Notes under the pieces: model-generated
Told to the model about the DNA's origin: nothing
The model's database searches: none
The model's input: only the letters and a program-made list of their open reading frames with translations
NCBI RefSeq assembly: GCF_040144835.1
Contig: NZ_CP151632.1
Coordinates: forward strand, 4,262,448-4,326,447
Length of the DNA stretch: 64,000 nt
Direction of reading: 5' to 3'
Source of the DNA: Microbacterium sp. LWS13-1.2
GTDB taxonomy: Bacteria; Actinomycetota; Actinomycetes; Actinomycetales; Microbacteriaceae
Part shown: positions 17,661 through 26,394 of the stretch, piece after piece
Layout of the letters: each line of letters begins with the position of its first letter
Numbering within the stretch: the first letter of the stretch is position 1
Program-made: the position numbers and the translations under genes

Positions 17661-18968
17661 GTGGAAACCGCAACCCTCATCATCGTTCTGGTGATCGCGC
17701 TGGCGCTGTTCTTCGATTTCACGAACGGCTTCCACGACACGGCGAACGCGATGGCCACGCCCATCGCCACCGGTGCACTCAAGCCCAAGACCGCGGTGCT
17801 CCTCGCAGCGGTCCTCAACCTGGTCGGCGCGTTCCTGTCGACGGAGGTGGCTCAGACCATCTCGGGCGGGATCATCAACGAGGAGCAGATCTCCCACGAC
17901 ATCTTCCCGGAGATCATCCTCGCCGGCCTCATCGGCGCAATCACCTGGAACATGCTCACGTGGCTGCTGGGGCTTCCCTCATCGTCCTCACACGCGCTGT
18001 TCGGCGGGCTCATCGGCGCCACGATCGTCGGCGTCGGCGTCACGGCGGTCGACTTCGGTGTCGTGATGTCGAAGGTGATCCTGCCGGCGTTCATCGCCCC
18101 GGTCACCGCCGGGCTCATCGCCTTCACCGCGACGAAGCTCGCCTACGCGCTCACCCGGCGCTACGACAGCAAGCCCGACGGGCGCGACGGCTTCCGCTTC
18201 GGGCAGATCTTCACGTCGTCCCTGGTCGCTCTGGCGCACGGCACGAACGACGCGCAGAAGACCATGGGCATCATCACGCTCCTGCTCATCACGGCCGGCC
18301 TGCAGTCCGCCTCGAACCCCGAACCGCAGACCTGGGTGGTGTTCGCCTGCGCGATCACGATCGCCCTCGGCACCTACATGGGCGGCTGGCGCATCATCCG
18401 CACGCTCGGCAAGGGGCTGACCGAGGTCAAGCCGGCTCAGGGCTTCGCGGCCGAGGCGTCGACGGCCTCGACGATCCTCGCCTCGAGCGCCCTCGGCTTC
18501 GCGCTGTCGACCACCCAGGTCGCGTCGGGCTCGGTCATCGGATCCGGCCTCGGGCGCCGGGGTTCCCAGGTGCGGTGGCGCACGGCGGGCCGCATCATGG
18601 TGGGCTGGGTCCTGACCCTCCCTGCCGCGGGCGCGGTCGGCGCCGTGGCTGCTCTGATCGTCGTGTGGCTGCCCGTCTGGGGCGTCATCATCGACGCCGT
18701 GCTCGCCGTCGCGATCATCCTGTTCCTCTTCCTGCGCTCGCGCCGCGACGAGGTGACGGCGGCGAACGCGATGAGCGAGGTCGCCGACTCCGGCCGCGCG
18801 GTCAAGGTCAAGCGCAACCCGCCGCCCACACGCCGCCAGCGTGCCATCGCCCGTGAAGAGGCGCGGCGCGTGGCAGCCGCGCAGACCGCGGCCAATACCG
18901 CGGCGAAGAAGGCGGCGAAGGCCGCCGAGCGATCCGCGAACGGCCCGAAGAGCGGAGGCCCGCGATGA
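17661..18968 (+). CDS. pit: low-affinity inorganic phosphate transporter, Pit family
   Basis: The 435-residue membrane protein has the two PiT signature motifs, DFTNGFHDTANAM at residues about 16-28 and HGTNDAQKTMGI in the second half. Around ten transmembrane helices are separated by a central cytoplasmic loop, and a Lys/Arg/Ala-rich basic tail follows (about 370-435). It carries metal-phosphate together with protons. It starts at GTG 17661 and overlaps the next gene by 4 bp (ATGA), so the two are an operon. Confidence 0.93.
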   Translation: METATLIIVLVIALALFFDFTNGFHDTANAMATPIATGALKPKTAVLLAAVLNLVGAFLSTEVAQTISGGIINEEQISHDIFPEIILAGLIGAITWNMLTWLLGLPSSSSHALFGGLIGATIVGVGVTAVDFGVVMSKVILPAFIAPVTAGLIAFTATKLAYALTRRYDSKPDGRDGFRFGQIFTSSLVALAHGTNDAQKTMGIITLLLITAGLQSASNPEPQTWVVFACAITIALGTYMGGWRIIRTLGKGLTEVKPAQGFAAEASTASTILASSALGFALSTTQVASGSVIGSGLGRRGSQVRWRTAGRIMVGWVLTLPAAGAVGAVAALIVVWLPVWGVIIDAVLAVAIILFLFLRSRRDEVTAANAMSEVADSGRAVKVKRNPPPTRRQRAIAREEARRVAAAQTAANTAAKKAAKAAERSANGPKSGGPR

Positions 18969-19294
18969 CCATCCACTGGGAATCGTTCGTACAGGTCTTC
19001 ATCGCGGCCTTCACCTCGGCCGTCCTCGTCGTCGGCTTCTACGCGCTCGGCCTGCGTCTCCTCGTGCGCGCCGGCCGCGCGCCGGTCGTCGCGCCCGCCG
19101 AGTTCACCGACGCCATCACCGTGATCACCGAGAAGGAAGCGCGCCGCGCCGAGAAGGCTGCCGCGAAGGCCGCCAAGCGCAGTCCGCTGACCGATGGTCA
19201 GAAGCGTGTGGCCCTCGTGGCCGCCTATCTCTGCTTCGGCGTCTGCGCCGCCGCCGTCCTCGGCGGGCTGCTCCTCATCCTGTTCAACCACTGA
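18965..19294 (+). CDS. small membrane protein cotranscribed with pit
   Basis: The 109-residue product has one hydrophobic segment at about residues 8-34, a basic Ala/Lys/Arg coiled stretch at about 55-75 (EKEARRAEKAAAKAAKR) and a second hydrophobic segment at about 80-107. The ATG overlaps the pit stop. The basic cytoplasmic loop resembles the tail of the transporter itself, so a regulatory or stabilising role with Pit is possible, but this is only inferred from position. Confidence 0.75.
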   Translation: MTIHWESFVQVFIAAFTSAVLVVGFYALGLRLLVRAGRAPVVAPAEFTDAITVITEKEARRAEKAAAKAAKRSPLTDGQKRVALVAAYLCFGVCAAAVLGGLLLILFNH

Positions 19295-19339
19295 GGCGCA
19301 ACGGCCGTCCGCTGCATGAGCGGTGTCGGCACGAGCGCC

Positions 19340-19345
19340 TAGGCT
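19340..19345 (+). promoter_or_regulatory. -10 box for a leaderless metallophosphoesterase transcript
   Basis: TAGGCT lies 7 nt before ATG 19353 and no Shine-Dalgarno sequence precedes that ATG. This fixes the start at 19353 rather than the in-frame GTG at 19323. Confidence 0.6.
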
Positions 19346-19352
19346 GGGGCCC

Positions 19353-20321
19353 ATGGTCCCCACGCCCGCTCCCGGCGCCGCCGGTGCATCGCCCGAATCC
19401 GCCGGGCGCGTGGGTTCCGACGCGTCCGTGCAGTTCGGTCAGCATCCGGCCGCCCGGCGCACGCTGCTGCACATCAGCGACACGCACCTGCTGGCGGGCA
19501 ACCCGCCGCTCGGCGGGCGCTTCGACACCGCGGCGAACCTGGCACGGACGCTGGTCGCGGTCGAGGCCACCGGCATCCGTCCCGATGCGATCGTGTTCAC
19601 GGGCGACCTGACGGATCTCGGAGAGCCGGCGGCCTACCGGGCCCTGCGCGAAGCCGTCGAGCCGGTCGCCGAGCGCCTCGGTGCTCCCGTGGTGTGGGTG
19701 GCAGGCAACCACGACGAGCGGCCGGCGCTGCGCCGCGACCTGCTCGGACTCGAGCCGACCCAGGAGCCCGTCACCGGAGTGTGGGATCTCGGCGGCCTGC
19801 GGCTCATCGGGCTGGACTCGACGGTGCCCGGCTGGCACCACGGCGATCTCGACACCGCACAGCTGGAGTGGCTGCGCGCCGTGCTCGAGACCCCTGCCCC
19901 GCTCGGCACGATCCTCGCGCTGCACCACCCGCCGCTGCCGTCGCATGTGCCCCTGTTCGACATCCTCGAGCTGCGAGACCAGGGGCGCCTCGCCGAGGTG
20001 ATCGCGGGCACCGACGTGCGCGCGATCCTCGCAGGGCACCTGCACTATTCGACGAGCGGCACGTTCGCGGGCGTCCCCGTGAGCGTCGCCGCCGCCACCT
20101 GCTACACGATGAATCTGGCGCGGGCCGCGGTCGACGTGAACGGCATGGATGCCGGCCAATCCTTCCACCTCGTGCACGTATACGACGACACGATCACCCA
20201 CGCCGTCGTCCCCGTCGTCGAGGCGCCCACCGCCGACGTCTTCTCCGCGGAATGGGTGGAGCGGATGTCGCGGCTCACGCCCGAGCAGCGGCTCGAGACG
20301 TTCTCACGCAAGCCCCACTGA
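19353..20321 (+). CDS. metallophosphoesterase, CpdA-like
   Basis: The 322-residue protein carries the calcineurin-like phosphoesterase motifs in order: ISDTHLL (about residue 45), FTGDLTDLG, AGNHDE, LHHPPLP and GHLHY. These bind two metal ions. The overall form is like CpdA/Icc cyclic-nucleotide phosphodiesterases, so a cyclic nucleotide or phospholipid-related substrate is possible, but the sequence does not decide between them. The start follows from the -10 box 7 nt upstream. No signal peptide is seen. Confidence 0.88.
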   Translation: MVPTPAPGAAGASPESAGRVGSDASVQFGQHPAARRTLLHISDTHLLAGNPPLGGRFDTAANLARTLVAVEATGIRPDAIVFTGDLTDLGEPAAYRALREAVEPVAERLGAPVVWVAGNHDERPALRRDLLGLEPTQEPVTGVWDLGGLRLIGLDSTVPGWHHGDLDTAQLEWLRAVLETPAPLGTILALHHPPLPSHVPLFDILELRDQGRLAEVIAGTDVRAILAGHLHYSTSGTFAGVPVSVAAATCYTMNLARAAVDVNGMDAGQSFHLVHVYDDTITHAVVPVVEAPTADVFSAEWVERMSRLTPEQRLETFSRKPH

Positions 20322-20356
20322 GCGCGCGCGAACTCCGCCGGCGGGCCGCCGCCGTG

Positions 20357-20389
20357 TACGCGGCGACCCGGTTCGCTGTACGCCGCGTA
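20357..20389. repeat. 9-bp-arm inverted repeat before aspA
   Basis: TACGCGGCG (20357-20365) and CGCCGCGTA (20381-20389) are perfect arms around a 15-nt spacer, 36 bp after the phosphoesterase stop. A TAGTCT -10-like box for aspA follows at 20415-20420, so this may be a terminator of the upstream gene or an operator just upstream of the aspA promoter. Confidence 0.5.
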
Positions 20390-20470
20390 TAGGCCGGCGC
20401 GAAGGTGTCGCGAGTAGTCTCGAAGCATCCCGGCACACCGCTGTGAACGACCCACGAGGACACCACACAC

Positions 20471-21952
20471 ATGTCACTGGACGCAATGACGCGAACCCGC
20501 ATCGAGACCGACTCCCTGGGATCCCTGGAGATCCCCGCTGACGCGTACTGGGGCATCCACACCGCCCGCGCGCTGGAGAACTTCCCGATCTCGAAGAGGC
20601 CGATCTCGGTCTATCCCGACCTGGTGCGCGCGCTCGCCATGGTGAAGCAGGCCTCCGCCCGCGCGAACCGTGAGATCGGGGTGCTCGATCCGGCCAAGGC
20701 CGATCTCATCGATCGTGCCGCGCAGCTCGTCATCGACGGGCAGTTCCACGACCAATTCGTCGTCGGCGTGATTCAGGGCGGCGCAGGCACCTCGACGAAC
20801 ATGAACGCGAACGAGGTCATCACCAACATCGCCCTCGAGCTCGCGGGGCGACCGAAGGCCGACTATGCGTTCCTGTCGCCGATCGACGACACCAACCGGA
20901 GCCAGTCGACGAACGACGTCTACCCGACCGCGGTCAAGGTGGGGCTCGGTCTCGACCTCAAGACCCTGCTCGAAGAGCTCGACCTGCTGCGCCGGGCGTT
21001 CCTGTCCAAGGCGGTGGAGTTCCACGACGTCCTGAAGGTCGGCCGGACGCAGCTGCAGGATGCTGTGCCGATGACCCTCGGCCAGGAGTTCCACGGCTTC
21101 GCGACCACGCTGGGCTACGACCACCAGCGCCTCACCGAGAACGCGTACCTGCTCTACGAGATCAACATGGGCGCGACGGCCATCGGAACGGGCATCACCA
21201 CCGACCCGTCCTACGCTCCAGTGGTGCTGCGGCACCTGCGAGAGATCTCCGGCCTCGACCTCGCGACCGCGAACGACCTCGTCGAGGCGACGAGCGACAC
21301 CGGTTCGTTCATGTCGTTCTCGGCGTCGCTGAAGCGCAACGCGATCAAGCTGTCGAAGATCTGCAACGACCTCCGGCTGCTCTCGTCCGGCCCGCAGGCC
21401 GGGTTCGGCGAGATCAACCTCCCGGCTCGCCAGGCAGGCTCGAGCATCATGCCCGGCAAGGTCAACCCGGTCATCCCCGAGGTCGTCAATCAGGTGGCGT
21501 TCGCCATCGCCGGCGCCGATCTGACCGTCACGATGGCCGTCGAGGGCGGCCAGCTGCAGCTGAACGCGTTCGAGCCGGTGATCGCGCACTCGATCTTCCA
21601 GTCGATCACCTGGCTACGCCAGGCCATCCTCACGCTGCGCGTCAACTGCGTCGAGGGCATCACTGCGAACCGCGAGCGTCTCGGCGCCATGGTGGGCTCG
21701 TCCGTCGGCGTGATCACGGCGCTCACGCCGTTCATCGGCTACGCGGCCGCGGCGGCACTGGCCAAGACGGCGCTGCTCACCGGCCACAGCGTCGCCGACC
21801 TCGTCGTCGAGGCGGGTCTCATGTCACGCGAGCAGGTCGCCAAGCAGCTGTCGCCCGCCCGACTCTCCGGGCTCGAGACGGTGACCGCCGCGATCCCGAT
21901 CCAGCAGGCACCGGAGAACGTGGTCGTGGAGCAGGCCGCCGACTCTCGCTGA
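20471..21952 (+). CDS. aspA: aspartate ammonia-lyase
   Basis: AspA converts L-aspartate to fumarate and ammonia in the cytoplasm. The 493-residue protein shows the fumarase/aspartase superfamily regions: QGGAGTSTNMNANEV near residue 98-112, the SQSTNDVYPTA segment near 141-151, and the flexible loop signature GSSIMPGKVNP near 323-333, which carries the catalytic serine. GAGGA at 20456-20460 supports ATG 20471; ATG 20486 is a possible alternative. Aspartase is favoured over class II fumarase by overall sequence feel (GIHTARALENFPIS, QLQLNAFEP), not by a decisive residue. Confidence 0.9.
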   Translation: MSLDAMTRTRIETDSLGSLEIPADAYWGIHTARALENFPISKRPISVYPDLVRALAMVKQASARANREIGVLDPAKADLIDRAAQLVIDGQFHDQFVVGVIQGGAGTSTNMNANEVITNIALELAGRPKADYAFLSPIDDTNRSQSTNDVYPTAVKVGLGLDLKTLLEELDLLRRAFLSKAVEFHDVLKVGRTQLQDAVPMTLGQEFHGFATTLGYDHQRLTENAYLLYEINMGATAIGTGITTDPSYAPVVLRHLREISGLDLATANDLVEATSDTGSFMSFSASLKRNAIKLSKICNDLRLLSSGPQAGFGEINLPARQAGSSIMPGKVNPVIPEVVNQVAFAIAGADLTVTMAVEGGQLQLNAFEPVIAHSIFQSITWLRQAILTLRVNCVEGITANRERLGAMVGSSVGVITALTPFIGYAAAAALAKTALLTGHSVADLVVEAGLMSREQVAKQLSPARLSGLETVTAAIPIQQAPENVVVEQAADSR

Positions 21953-22012
21953 TTTGTTGCCGCAGGCGGCTCCGGATCGATAACGTCAGGAGACTCGAAC
22001 GAAAGGCGAGAA

Positions 22013-22615
22013 ATGACCGATCCGCAGAACCCGGCCGCACCCGAGCCGCCTCAGCAGCCCGCGTCGGAGCCGACTGCGCCTCAGCCCCCCGCCGATGCGC
22101 CTGCCGCGCCCGCAGAGGCGCCCGCTCCCGCCGCGCCGGAGTACGCGGCCCCCGCCGAGCCGGAGGCCGCGCCCGCCGCTCCCGAGTATGCCGCCGCGCC
22201 TGCCGCGCCGGAGTATGCCGCCGCGCCGGCCGGCCCCGCCCAGCCCGACTACGCCGCAGCCCCGCCTGCGTACGCGGCGGCCCCGCCGGCCGCCTACGGC
22301 GCGCCCGCGGACGCTCCGGTGCCCGGCAAGACCCTCGGCATCGTCGCCCTCGTCGTCGTGTTCTTCGCGTCGCTGGTCGGCCTGATCCTCGGCTACGTCG
22401 CGCGCTCGCAGAGCAAGAAGGCGGGGGTGAAGAACACCCCCGCGAAGGTGGCGATCATCCTGGGCTGGATCTTCCTGGTCCTCAGCATCATCGCGACGAT
22501 CATCATCGTCATCGTGCTGGTCAACGGTGCCGGCGCGGCCCTGCAGGAGCTGTGCGAAGGGATGGCTCCCGGAGAGTACGAGCTCAACACCGGCGGCACG
22601 ATCACCTGCCCGTGA
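22013..22615 (+). CDS. Pro/Ala-rich membrane protein with DUF4190-like end
   Basis: The 200-residue product begins with about 100 residues made almost wholly of Pro, Ala, Glu and Tyr, including repeated APEYAA units. Two transmembrane helices follow (about 107-128 and 145-172) with the GLILGYVARSQSKK segment between them, resembling DUF4190 proteins, and a short cysteine-containing outer tail. The disordered N-terminus is probably cytoplasmic. Low-complexity repeats like these vary in length between strains. AAAGGCGAGAA precedes the ATG. Function unknown. Confidence 0.8.
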   Translation: MTDPQNPAAPEPPQQPASEPTAPQPPADAPAAPAEAPAPAAPEYAAPAEPEAAPAAPEYAAAPAAPEYAAAPAGPAQPDYAAAPPAYAAAPPAAYGAPADAPVPGKTLGIVALVVVFFASLVGLILGYVARSQSKKAGVKNTPAKVAIILGWIFLVLSIIATIIIVIVLVNGAGAALQELCEGMAPGEYELNTGGTITCP

Positions 22616-22639
22616 CCCGCTGAATCAGCTGCACGCGAT

Positions 22640-22666
22640 GCCCCCGCTCCCGATCGGAGCGGGGGC
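22640..22666. terminator. bidirectional terminator between the DUF4190-like gene and the FAH gene
   Basis: An 11-bp perfect stem (GCCCCCGCTCC with GGAGCGGGGGC) with a 5-nt loop lies in the 63-bp convergent gap. Confidence 0.8.
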
Positions 22667-22678
22667 TTCGTCGTGCGA

Positions 22679-23542
22679 TCAGCCGTGGATGCGGCAGTGG
22701 GTCGTCAGTGCGCCGATGCCGTCGATCCCGACGGTGACCGTCGAACGGTCGCGCAGGAACACCTGCGGATCGCGCGAGTAGCCGGCGCCTCCGGGGCTGC
22801 CGGTCGAGATGAGCGTTCCGGGCAGCAGGGTCGCCGATTTCGACAGGTGCGAGATGAGCGTCGCGACGGGCCGCACCATCTGGCCGGTCGTCGCATCCTG
22901 CAGGGTCGTGCCGTCCAGCACGGTCCAGATGTGGAGGTCCTGCGGATCGGGGATCTCGTCGGCCGTGACCACGAACGGGCCGGTGGGCGTGAAGCCGTCG
23001 AACGACTTGCAGCGCGACCACTGGGCCTCGGAGTACTGGATGTCGCGCGCCGTGATGTCGTTGACCACGGTGTAGCCCCACACGTGGTCGAGTGCGTCGT
23101 CGGGGGAGACGTCCTTCGCCGGGGTGCCGATGATGACCCCGAGCTCCGCTTCGTAGTCGACGGACTCGCTCAGCGAACGCGGCCAGATCGTCGTGCCGTC
23201 GTGCCCCGCCAGTGAGTTCGGCCAGAGGACGAACACGGTCGGGGTGGAGTCCGTCATCAGTCCCAGCTCGCTGGAGTGCGCGGCGTAGTTCAGGCCGATC
23301 GCGAGGATCACGGGCGGTGTCAGGAGCGCCGACGCGAAGCCCATCGTGTCGAGCGGATGCCGCGTGCCCCGGCCCGCGGCATCCCGCACGCGTGCCAGCA
23401 GCGCGTCGCCGCCGGCGATCAGCTCTTCGAGGACGCGCGGAGCTCCGTCGAACAGTGCCTCCACGAGGATCGCCTCGTCGCCCTCGATGAGTGCAAGCTT
23501 CGGTTCGGCCGACCGCGGCGGCACGACATGGGCGAAGCGCAT
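22679..23542 (-). CDS. fumarylacetoacetate hydrolase family protein
   Basis: The 287-residue protein has the FAH fold: an N-terminal cap to about residue 75, then GLNYAAHSSELG near 83-94, the metal-binding VDYEAELGVIIG near 127-138, NDITARDIQ near 156, and STGSPGGAGYSRDP near the end. Members hydrolyse or decarboxylate beta-diketo and catechol-pathway acids (2-hydroxyhepta-2,4-diene-1,7-dioate isomerase, acylpyruvase and others); no neighbour tells which. ATG at 23542 has both GGAGGA and a TAGGTT box 6 nt further upstream. Confidence 0.88.
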   Translation of the reverse strand: MRFAHVVPPRSAEPKLALIEGDEAILVEALFDGAPRVLEELIAGGDALLARVRDAAGRGTRHPLDTMGFASALLTPPVILAIGLNYAAHSSELGLMTDSTPTVFVLWPNSLAGHDGTTIWPRSLSESVDYEAELGVIIGTPAKDVSPDDALDHVWGYTVVNDITARDIQYSEAQWSRCKSFDGFTPTGPFVVTADEIPDPQDLHIWTVLDGTTLQDATTGQMVRPVATLISHLSKSATLLPGTLISTGSPGGAGYSRDPQVFLRDRSTVTVGIDGIGALTTHCRIHG

Positions 23543-23615
23543 TCCTCCAACCTAGCCGGACGCCCGCGCCGACGGGCGACCTGCACTCGCGCGGCGGTGG
23601 AGCGTTGTGCGGCCA

Positions 23616-23621
23616 TAGGCT
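23616..23621 (+). promoter_or_regulatory. -10 box for a leaderless prsW-type transcript
   Basis: TAGGCT is followed after 6 nt by ATG 23628, with no Shine-Dalgarno sequence. A divergent TAGGTT box for the FAH gene lies about 50 bp away. Confidence 0.6.
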
Positions 23622-23627
23622 GAGCGC

Positions 23628-24854
23628 ATGACGCACGACCCCGGTGCCGCCCGGCCGCGGCCCTCGCTCACTCCGCCCGAGTTCGCCTCCGCCCTCGCGC
23701 AGCCGCGCAACGCGACTCCCGCGACGATCGCGCCGCCGGCGACCTCGCCGGCCCCGGTGCAGATCCCCACCGCGGTGGCGCCGCGCCGCGGGCGCACGGC
23801 GTCGATCTGGATCGTCGGCATCCTCGTCCTCATCCTGATCGCCCTCATCGGCTACTTCCTCAACGCGCTCGGACCGGGCGCCTCGCTGATCGGGATGCTG
23901 CTGGCAGTGGTGCCGCTGATCGGCGTGCTGTTCGCCGTGCGCATCGTCGACCGATGGGAGCCCGAGCCGCGCTCGCTGCTGATGCTGGCGGTGGGCTGGG
24001 GCGGCATCGCCGCCGTCGGCATCGCACTGGGCATCGACCTGCTGCTGTCGATGGCGTTCGGCCCCGCCACCGGCGCCCGCGAGGTGCTCCAGACCGTAGT
24101 GCAGGCCCCGGTCGTCGAGGAGTTCGCGAAGGGCCTCGGGGTCTTCCTCATCTTCGCGACCGCGCGACGCGCCTTCGACGGCCCGGTCGACGGCATCGTC
24201 TACGGCGCGCTCATCGGGGCCGGCTTCGCGTTCACCGAGAACATCCAGTACTTCGCGGTGAGCTTCATCCAGGGGGGCGCTGCCGAGACCTCGATGACGT
24301 TCTTCCTCCGCGGCATCCTGTCGCCGTTCGCGCACGTGATGTTCACCAGCGTCACCGGCTTCGCGCTCGGCCTCGCCGCACGCCGCGGCCTCTCGACCGG
24401 GCAGGCCGTCGGTCCCTGGCTGGTCGGGCTTGCCGGCGCCATCGCGCTGCACGCCTTCTGGAACGGCTCCGCGATGTTCGGCGATTTCTTCGTGCTCTAC
24501 CTCACGCTGCAGGTGCCCCTCTTCATCGGCTTCATCCTCGGCATCATCGCGCTGCGGCGCGAGGAATCCCGGCTCACGAGGCGCCGGCTCGGCGACTACG
24601 CGGCCGCCGGGTGGTTCACGCCGCAGGAGGTCGACATGCTCGCGACCTCGGCCGGCCGCAAGGCGGCGCTGGGCTGGGCGCGCACACTGCGCGGCGACCG
24701 CACGGCGCTCATGAGGACCTTCATCGCCGATGCCACCGCGCTCGCCGCCACCCGCCAGCGCGCCATCACCGGCCGCGACCCGCATGCGGTCACCGAGGAA
24801 CGGGCCCTGCTGGAGAAGACGGCCGCGACGCGCGCGGCGATGTTCGCGCCGTAG
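23628..24854 (+). CDS. PrsW-family intramembrane metalloprotease
   Basis: The 408-residue protein has a Pro/Ala-rich cytoplasmic N-terminus (about 1-58), then eight or so transmembrane helices. The PrsW motifs are visible: VVEEFAKG (EExxK) near residue 163, FTEN near 203, H in SPFAHVMFTS near 241, and HAFWN near 280. PrsW of Bacillus cleaves the anti-sigma factor RsiW; no anti-sigma gene lies here, so the substrate is unknown. A hydrophilic tail of about 90 residues extends into the cytoplasm. Confidence 0.9.
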   Translation: MTHDPGAARPRPSLTPPEFASALAQPRNATPATIAPPATSPAPVQIPTAVAPRRGRTASIWIVGILVLILIALIGYFLNALGPGASLIGMLLAVVPLIGVLFAVRIVDRWEPEPRSLLMLAVGWGGIAAVGIALGIDLLLSMAFGPATGAREVLQTVVQAPVVEEFAKGLGVFLIFATARRAFDGPVDGIVYGALIGAGFAFTENIQYFAVSFIQGGAAETSMTFFLRGILSPFAHVMFTSVTGFALGLAARRGLSTGQAVGPWLVGLAGAIALHAFWNGSAMFGDFFVLYLTLQVPLFIGFILGIIALRREESRLTRRRLGDYAAAGWFTPQEVDMLATSAGRKAALGWARTLRGDRTALMRTFIADATALAATRQRAITGRDPHAVTEERALLEKTAATRAAMFAP

Positions 24855-24888
24855 GGGCGGACATCCGCGCGATGCGAGTCATATCAAG

Positions 24889-24939
24889 ACTCAGCGCTCG
24901 GTGCCGCGGCGATGCCTGCGTGTCTACCGAGCGCTGAGT
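24889..24939. repeat. 14-bp-arm inverted repeat after the PrsW gene
   Basis: ACTCAGCGCTCGGT (24889-24902) and its exact complement (24926-24939) flank a 23-nt loop. It lies 34 bp after the protease stop and 113 bp before the FKBP gene. It may be a terminator, but the loop is long for one and no T-run follows. Confidence 0.65.
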
Positions 24940-25052
24940 TGGTCTGCGACCAGGATGCCGGGGGGCCGCGCGAGTGTCAAGAGAACGGTCGGCGGTTCCC
25001 CTGACGGCGAACTGATCCGGCATCCGCGATCACGGGATGGTTGGATGGTGTC

Positions 25053-25421
25053 ATGACTGACGACCGCACCAAGCCCGAGATCGACGCACCCGCCGGACCG
25101 GCGCCTGCCGACCTGGTCGTCCGCGACATCGTCGTGGGCGAGGGCGCCGAGGCGAAGCCCGGCGACACCGTGACCGTCCACTACGTGGGCGTCGAGTACG
25201 AGACCGGCGAGGAGTTCGACTCGTCGTGGAACCGCGGCGAGAGCATCCAGTTCCCGCTGCGCGGCCTGATCCAGGGCTGGCAGGACGGCATTCCCGGCAT
25301 GAAGGAAGGCGGGCGCCGCGAGCTCGTCATCCCGCCGCACCTCGCGTACGGACCCGCCGGAGGCCACTTCCTCGGCGGCAAGACGCTGATCTTCATCATC
25401 GACCTCATCAAGGTCGGCTGA
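25053..25421 (+). CDS. FKBP-type peptidyl-prolyl cis-trans isomerase
   Basis: The 122-residue cytoplasmic protein is a single FKBP domain. Family residues include VTVHYVG, EFDSSW, the FPL..LIQGWQDGIPGMKEGG stretch, and IPPHLAYG. The start is ATG 25053; TTG 25041 in the same frame is less likely. It catalyses proline isomerisation in protein folding. The stop codon TGA is part of a repeat-like sequence (25416-25432). Confidence 0.93.
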   Translation: MTDDRTKPEIDAPAGPAPADLVVRDIVVGEGAEAKPGDTVTVHYVGVEYETGEEFDSSWNRGESIQFPLRGLIQGWQDGIPGMKEGGRRELVIPPHLAYGPAGGHFLGGKTLIFIIDLIKVG

Positions 25422-25432
25422 GCCTGTCGAAG
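25416..25432. repeat. dispersed-repeat-like 17-mer overlapping the FKBP stop
   Basis: GGCTGAGCCTGTCGAAG resembles a CTGAGCCTGTCGAAGG element that I recall as widely dispersed in actinobacterial genomes. A degenerate copy in the opposite orientation is in truB at about 212-228 (CTCGACAGGCTCGCAGG). Here it supplies the stop codon. Confidence 0.4.
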
Positions 25433-25455
25433 ACGGACGGAACCTCGTCGTTCGG

Positions 25456-25483
25456 AGGGGCGGATGCTGCGGCATCCGCCCCT
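25456..25483. terminator. terminator after the FKBP gene, built from GGATGC/GCATCC arms
   Basis: AGGGGCGGATGC and GCATCCGCCCCT form a perfect 12-bp stem with a 4-nt loop, followed by TCGTCGT. Confidence 0.8.
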
Positions 25484-25603
25484 TCGTCGTGTCCGGCATG
25501 AGAAATCTTTCATTCACCGGAATAGATATACCCATCGACCGCGTTGACGTCCATCGAGCCCATCGCCGCAGCTGCGGTGATCCACCCCACACGAAGGACG
25601 GCC

Positions 25604-26167
25604 ATGACCGACACCACCACGATCGACGTTCCCGGCTACAAGGCAGGCACCTGGGTGCTCGACCCCGCGCACAGCGAGGTCACCTTCAGCGTGCGCCACA
25701 TGATGATCTCGAAGGTGCGCGGCACGTTCGGCATGAAGAGCGCGACGCTCGTCGCCCCCGAGAACCCGCTCGACGCGCAGGTCGAGGCGAGCGTCGACGT
25801 GACCTCGGTCGACACCAAGGACGAGGGGCGCGACAACCACCTCCGCTCCGGTGACTTCTTCGACGCCGAGAACCACCCGACCATGGAGTTCCGCTCGACC
25901 GGCGCCCGCATCGCCGACGGCGACTTCCTGGTCGACGGCGACCTCACCATCCGCGGCGTCACCAAGCCGGTGACCTTCGAGTTCGAGTTCGGCGGCTTCG
26001 GCACCGACCCGTGGGGCAATTACAAGGCCGGCGCCACCGCGAAGACCGTCGTGAACCGCGAGGACTTCGGGCTCACCTGGAACGCCGCACTCGAGACCGG
26101 CGGCGTGCTCGTCGGCAAGGACGTCACCATCACGCTCGAGCTGCAGGGCGCCCTCCAGCAGGACTGA
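25604..26167 (+). CDS. YceI family protein
   Basis: The 187-residue protein has the YceI beta-barrel pattern: WVLDPAHSEVTFSVRHMMISKVRGTF at the start (abridged here to its key residues Asp, His, Ser, Val, Arg, His), then DGDLTIRGVTKPV and the GLTWNAALETGGVLVG ending that is typical of the family. YceI proteins bind isoprenoid chains. No signal peptide is present, so it is cytoplasmic, as in many actinobacteria. GAAGGACGG precedes ATG 25604. Confidence 0.92.
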   Translation: MTDTTTIDVPGYKAGTWVLDPAHSEVTFSVRHMMISKVRGTFGMKSATLVAPENPLDAQVEASVDVTSVDTKDEGRDNHLRSGDFFDAENHPTMEFRSTGARIADGDFLVDGDLTIRGVTKPVTFEFEFGGFGTDPWGNYKAGATAKTVVNREDFGLTWNAALETGGVLVGKDVTITLELQGALQQD

Positions 26168-26185
26168 CCGCAGCGTCGCAGAAGA

Positions 26186-26214
26186 GCGGATGCCTCGATC
26201 CGAGGCATCCGCTG
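26186..26214. terminator. terminator after yceI, built from GGATGC/GCATCC arms
   Basis: AGCGGATGCCTCG and CGAGGCATCCGCT form a perfect 13-bp stem with a 3-nt loop; AGAA/TTCT extends it beyond one mismatch. It is 19 bp after the stop. Confidence 0.85.
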
Positions 26215-26394
26215 TTCTGCATGTGCGCGGATCAGCCCGAGACCGACACCGTCTCGCGTACCCGGTCGGTGCTCTCGACGAGCTCGGCATGGACACGTGC
26301 GACGCCGCGGCGGGCGACTCTGTTGCGGCGGGCTCATCGTCGGTCAGGTACACCGGCTGGACGATGGTCCAGTCGAGCTCCGATCCCCGTCACC

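Noticed and set aside
22602..24785. 727-residue open frame opposite the PrsW-type gene
   Set aside because: It overlaps two well-supported genes and has the Arg/Asp-rich look of GC-rich shadow frames.
26215..26394. Minus-strand open frame starting near 26351 before the AraC gene
   Set aside because: It runs through the yceI terminator and yceI itself in antisense and shows no domain; it may be a remnant of a divergent gene but cannot be supported.
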